Positions 6,966 through 8,081 of a stretch of DNA of 8,081 nucleotides are shown here, one piece after another (positions within the stretch are counted from its first letter, which is position 1; the number at the start of each line of letters is the position of its first letter). The notes beneath the pieces were generated by a model. The model did no database searches. It worked only from the letters and a program-made list of their open reading frames with translations, and had not been told where the DNA came from. A program made the position numbers and the translations under genes. This DNA comes from Fidelibacterota bacterium TMED108 (GTDB taxonomy: Bacteria; Fidelibacterota; Marinisomatia; Marinisomatales; TCS55), in contig NHFJ01000013.1 in NCBI GenBank assembly GCA_002172545.1, positions 88,618 through 96,698 of the forward strand, written 5' to 3'.

Positions 6966-8081
6966 TTACCTTAAAATTTCTCCATCAAACTCTTCAATAA
7001 TTTTTTCTACAACCTTATCAGCATTGGTTGAATCATGAGTAGTCTTTGGTGGTTGATTAGAGGTTGGAGCACTGATCAATTCTTCGCTATTCCAATTAAA
7101 AAATAATTTTATAGATTGATTTAAATATTCACCTATTATATTTTCAATAAACTCTTTATTGTGATTTAAATTTTCAACACTAAACTCAGGAAGTCCAGAT
7201 ATAGTAATTGTTATTTTGTTTTGATCGATGCTTGTTGGTTTTGCATTGTCCAATGTTGAACCAATTGAAGGTCTCTGGGAGTTTATTTTTGCAACAAAAT
7301 CATTCCAAATTACACCAACATCTTCAAGCTTAATTTTTGGTTCATTATCCGAAATAGGCTTTGGAGCTTCAATACCTTGAACGTCTTTTTTATCAGAAGA
7401 TAAAGACGGTTTATTATTTGATTCTTTATCAATAGGCTCTTTTATATCCTTAGATAATCCTTTATCATTAGATAGAGATTCAGGAGTATTATTTCTTGTA
7501 GAATTTTCAGGAGTCTGACTATCTACTTTCTTCGGTTTTTGTGTTGTTTCTGAATTACGATCTTCCATTGAATTATTTTTAGTTATGGGATTATCCATCT
7601 CCATCAATTTAAGTGTTAATAGCTCAAAAGAGATAAGTGGTTGTCGAGAATTTTTTATAACATAGCGAAGCTTAGCTAATTCATTAACGATTCTTAAAAT
7701 ATCGTTTATATTCCATCGCTTTGATGTTTCAATATATTGGTTCTTGTGATTTTCGTTCAAGTTAATAAGCGAATCACCTTTGGGTGTTAATGCTAGAATA
7801 AAATTTCTGAAGTGTAAATCAAGACCCTCAAAAAGATCGTCTAGTTGAAATGATGACGAGCGAATTTCATTTAATACATCATAAATCTGAGGATAGTCTT
7901 TTCCATTAAGTGCATTAGAGTAGCTAAAAAATATTTCAAGAGGTATAACACCAATTATTTCAGATACTTCTTTGTATTTAATAGATCCATCTGAATACGC
8001 AATAACCTGATCTAAAATACTTAAAGCATCGCGCATACTACCATCCGCCTTACTACTTATAGCATATAAAGACTCACCGTC
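6966..8081 (-). CDS. dnaX: DNA polymerase III gamma/tau subunit, N-terminus beyond the window edge
   Basis: DnaX is the ATPase subunit of the clamp loader that places the sliding clamp on primed DNA; the tau form also tethers the replicative polymerase. The reading frame stays open to the right edge, giving 371 visible residues. The first 25 include ADGSMRDALSILDQ, the sensor-2 motif (GSxRDxLS-type) that closes the AAA+ ATPase region. The ATG at 8036 is therefore an internal methionine, and Walker A, the zinc site and Walker B lie outside the window. After it come the helical clamp-loader domain III (to about visible residue 165), a polar Asn/Ser/Lys-rich linker (about 168-250), and a C-terminal domain starting around VGVIWNDFVAKINSQRPS. 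I found no well-placed slippery heptamer for a short gamma form. ebfC follows after 3 bp. Confidence 0.96.
   Translation of the reverse strand, partial: DGESLYAISSKADGSMRDALSILDQVIAYSDGSIKYKEVSEIIGVIPLEIFFSYSNALNGKDYPQIYDVLNEIRSSSFQLDDLFEGLDLHFRNFILALTPKGDSLINLNENHKNQYIETSKRWNINDILRIVNELAKLRYVIKNSRQPLISFELLTLKLMEMDNPITKNNSMEDRNSETTQKPKKVDSQTPENSTRNNTPESLSNDKGLSKDIKEPIDKESNNKPSLSSDKKDVQGIEAPKPISDNEPKIKLEDVGVIWNDFVAKINSQRPSIGSTLDNAKPTSIDQNKITITISGLPEFSVENLNHNKEFIENIIGEYLNQSIKLFFNWNSEELISAPTSNQPPKTTHDSTNADKVVEKIIEEFDGEILR

Noticed and set aside
7099..7104. Run of six T in the dnaX coding strand near its end, where a -1 shift meets a stop at once.
   Set aside because: The codons read TTA TTT TTT AAT, so slippage would again mispair in the P site, and the resulting product would lose only the last few dozen residues.
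7368..7391. Run of six A on the dnaX strand followed by a small TTCAA/TTGAA stem, with a -1 frame stop soon after: a possible gamma-producing frameshift site.
   Set aside because: The register is wrong for a canonical heptamer: the codons read GAT AAA AAA GAC, so the P-site tRNA would have to re-pair with TAA. The stem has only five pairs, and no upstream stimulatory ribosome site is seen.
8034..8036. ATG that would give a 356-residue DnaX-like protein as a complete gene.
   Set aside because: The frame is open upstream to the window edge and the Met lies within the conserved GSMRDALS sensor-2 motif, so it is internal to dnaX.

Overview
This is an AT-rich bacterial chromosome segment, densely packed with housekeeping genes and free of mobile elements, RNA genes or CRISPR arrays. 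Gaps between genes are mostly 0-4 bp. Several starts lack a clear Shine-Dalgarno sequence (rnhB, cinA, recX), while others have one (the AGCS carrier, ebfC, recR, recA). The low GC, compact spacing and gene content suggest a streamlined, possibly marine bacterium. A lineage near the Bacteroidetes/Marinimicrobia (FCB) group is possible, but that is a weak inference and no marker here settles it.

Layout from left to right: (1) 1-377, minus strand: rnhB (RNase HII), running off the left edge and lacking its C-terminus. (2) 378-471: a divergent promoter region with a TATAAT box and an 8-bp inverted repeat. (3) 472-2025, plus strand: a sodium:alanine symporter (AGCS family), the only plus-strand gene. 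(4) 2046-8081, minus strand: one long co-directional array, in transcription order dnaX (N-terminus beyond the right edge), ebfC/ybaB, recR, pgsA, pgpA, cinA, recA, recX. Junctions are a 3-bp gap, a 1-bp gap, an ATGA overlap, a 17-bp overlap, another ATGA overlap, the only real gap (86 bp before recA), and a 35-bp recA/recX overlap.

The array joins two common bacterial modules: dnaX-ebfC-recR (clamp loader, nucleoid-associated protein, RecFOR mediator) and pgsA-(pgpA)-cinA-recA-recX. The repair genes fit together: RecR helps load RecA on gapped DNA, RecA forms the recombination filament, and RecX restrains it. PgsA and PgpA catalyse consecutive steps of phosphatidylglycerol synthesis. CinA is a pyridine-nucleotide and ADP-ribose salvage enzyme often found next to recA.

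The most striking structure not explained by gene content is a 43-nt hairpin with perfect 16-bp arms at 2569-2611. It lies inside the recX reading frame, 56 nt after the recA stop, and has the A-tract/stem/U-tract shape of an intrinsic terminator. It may set recX expression below that of recA. No wholly new multi-gene system is visible in this window.
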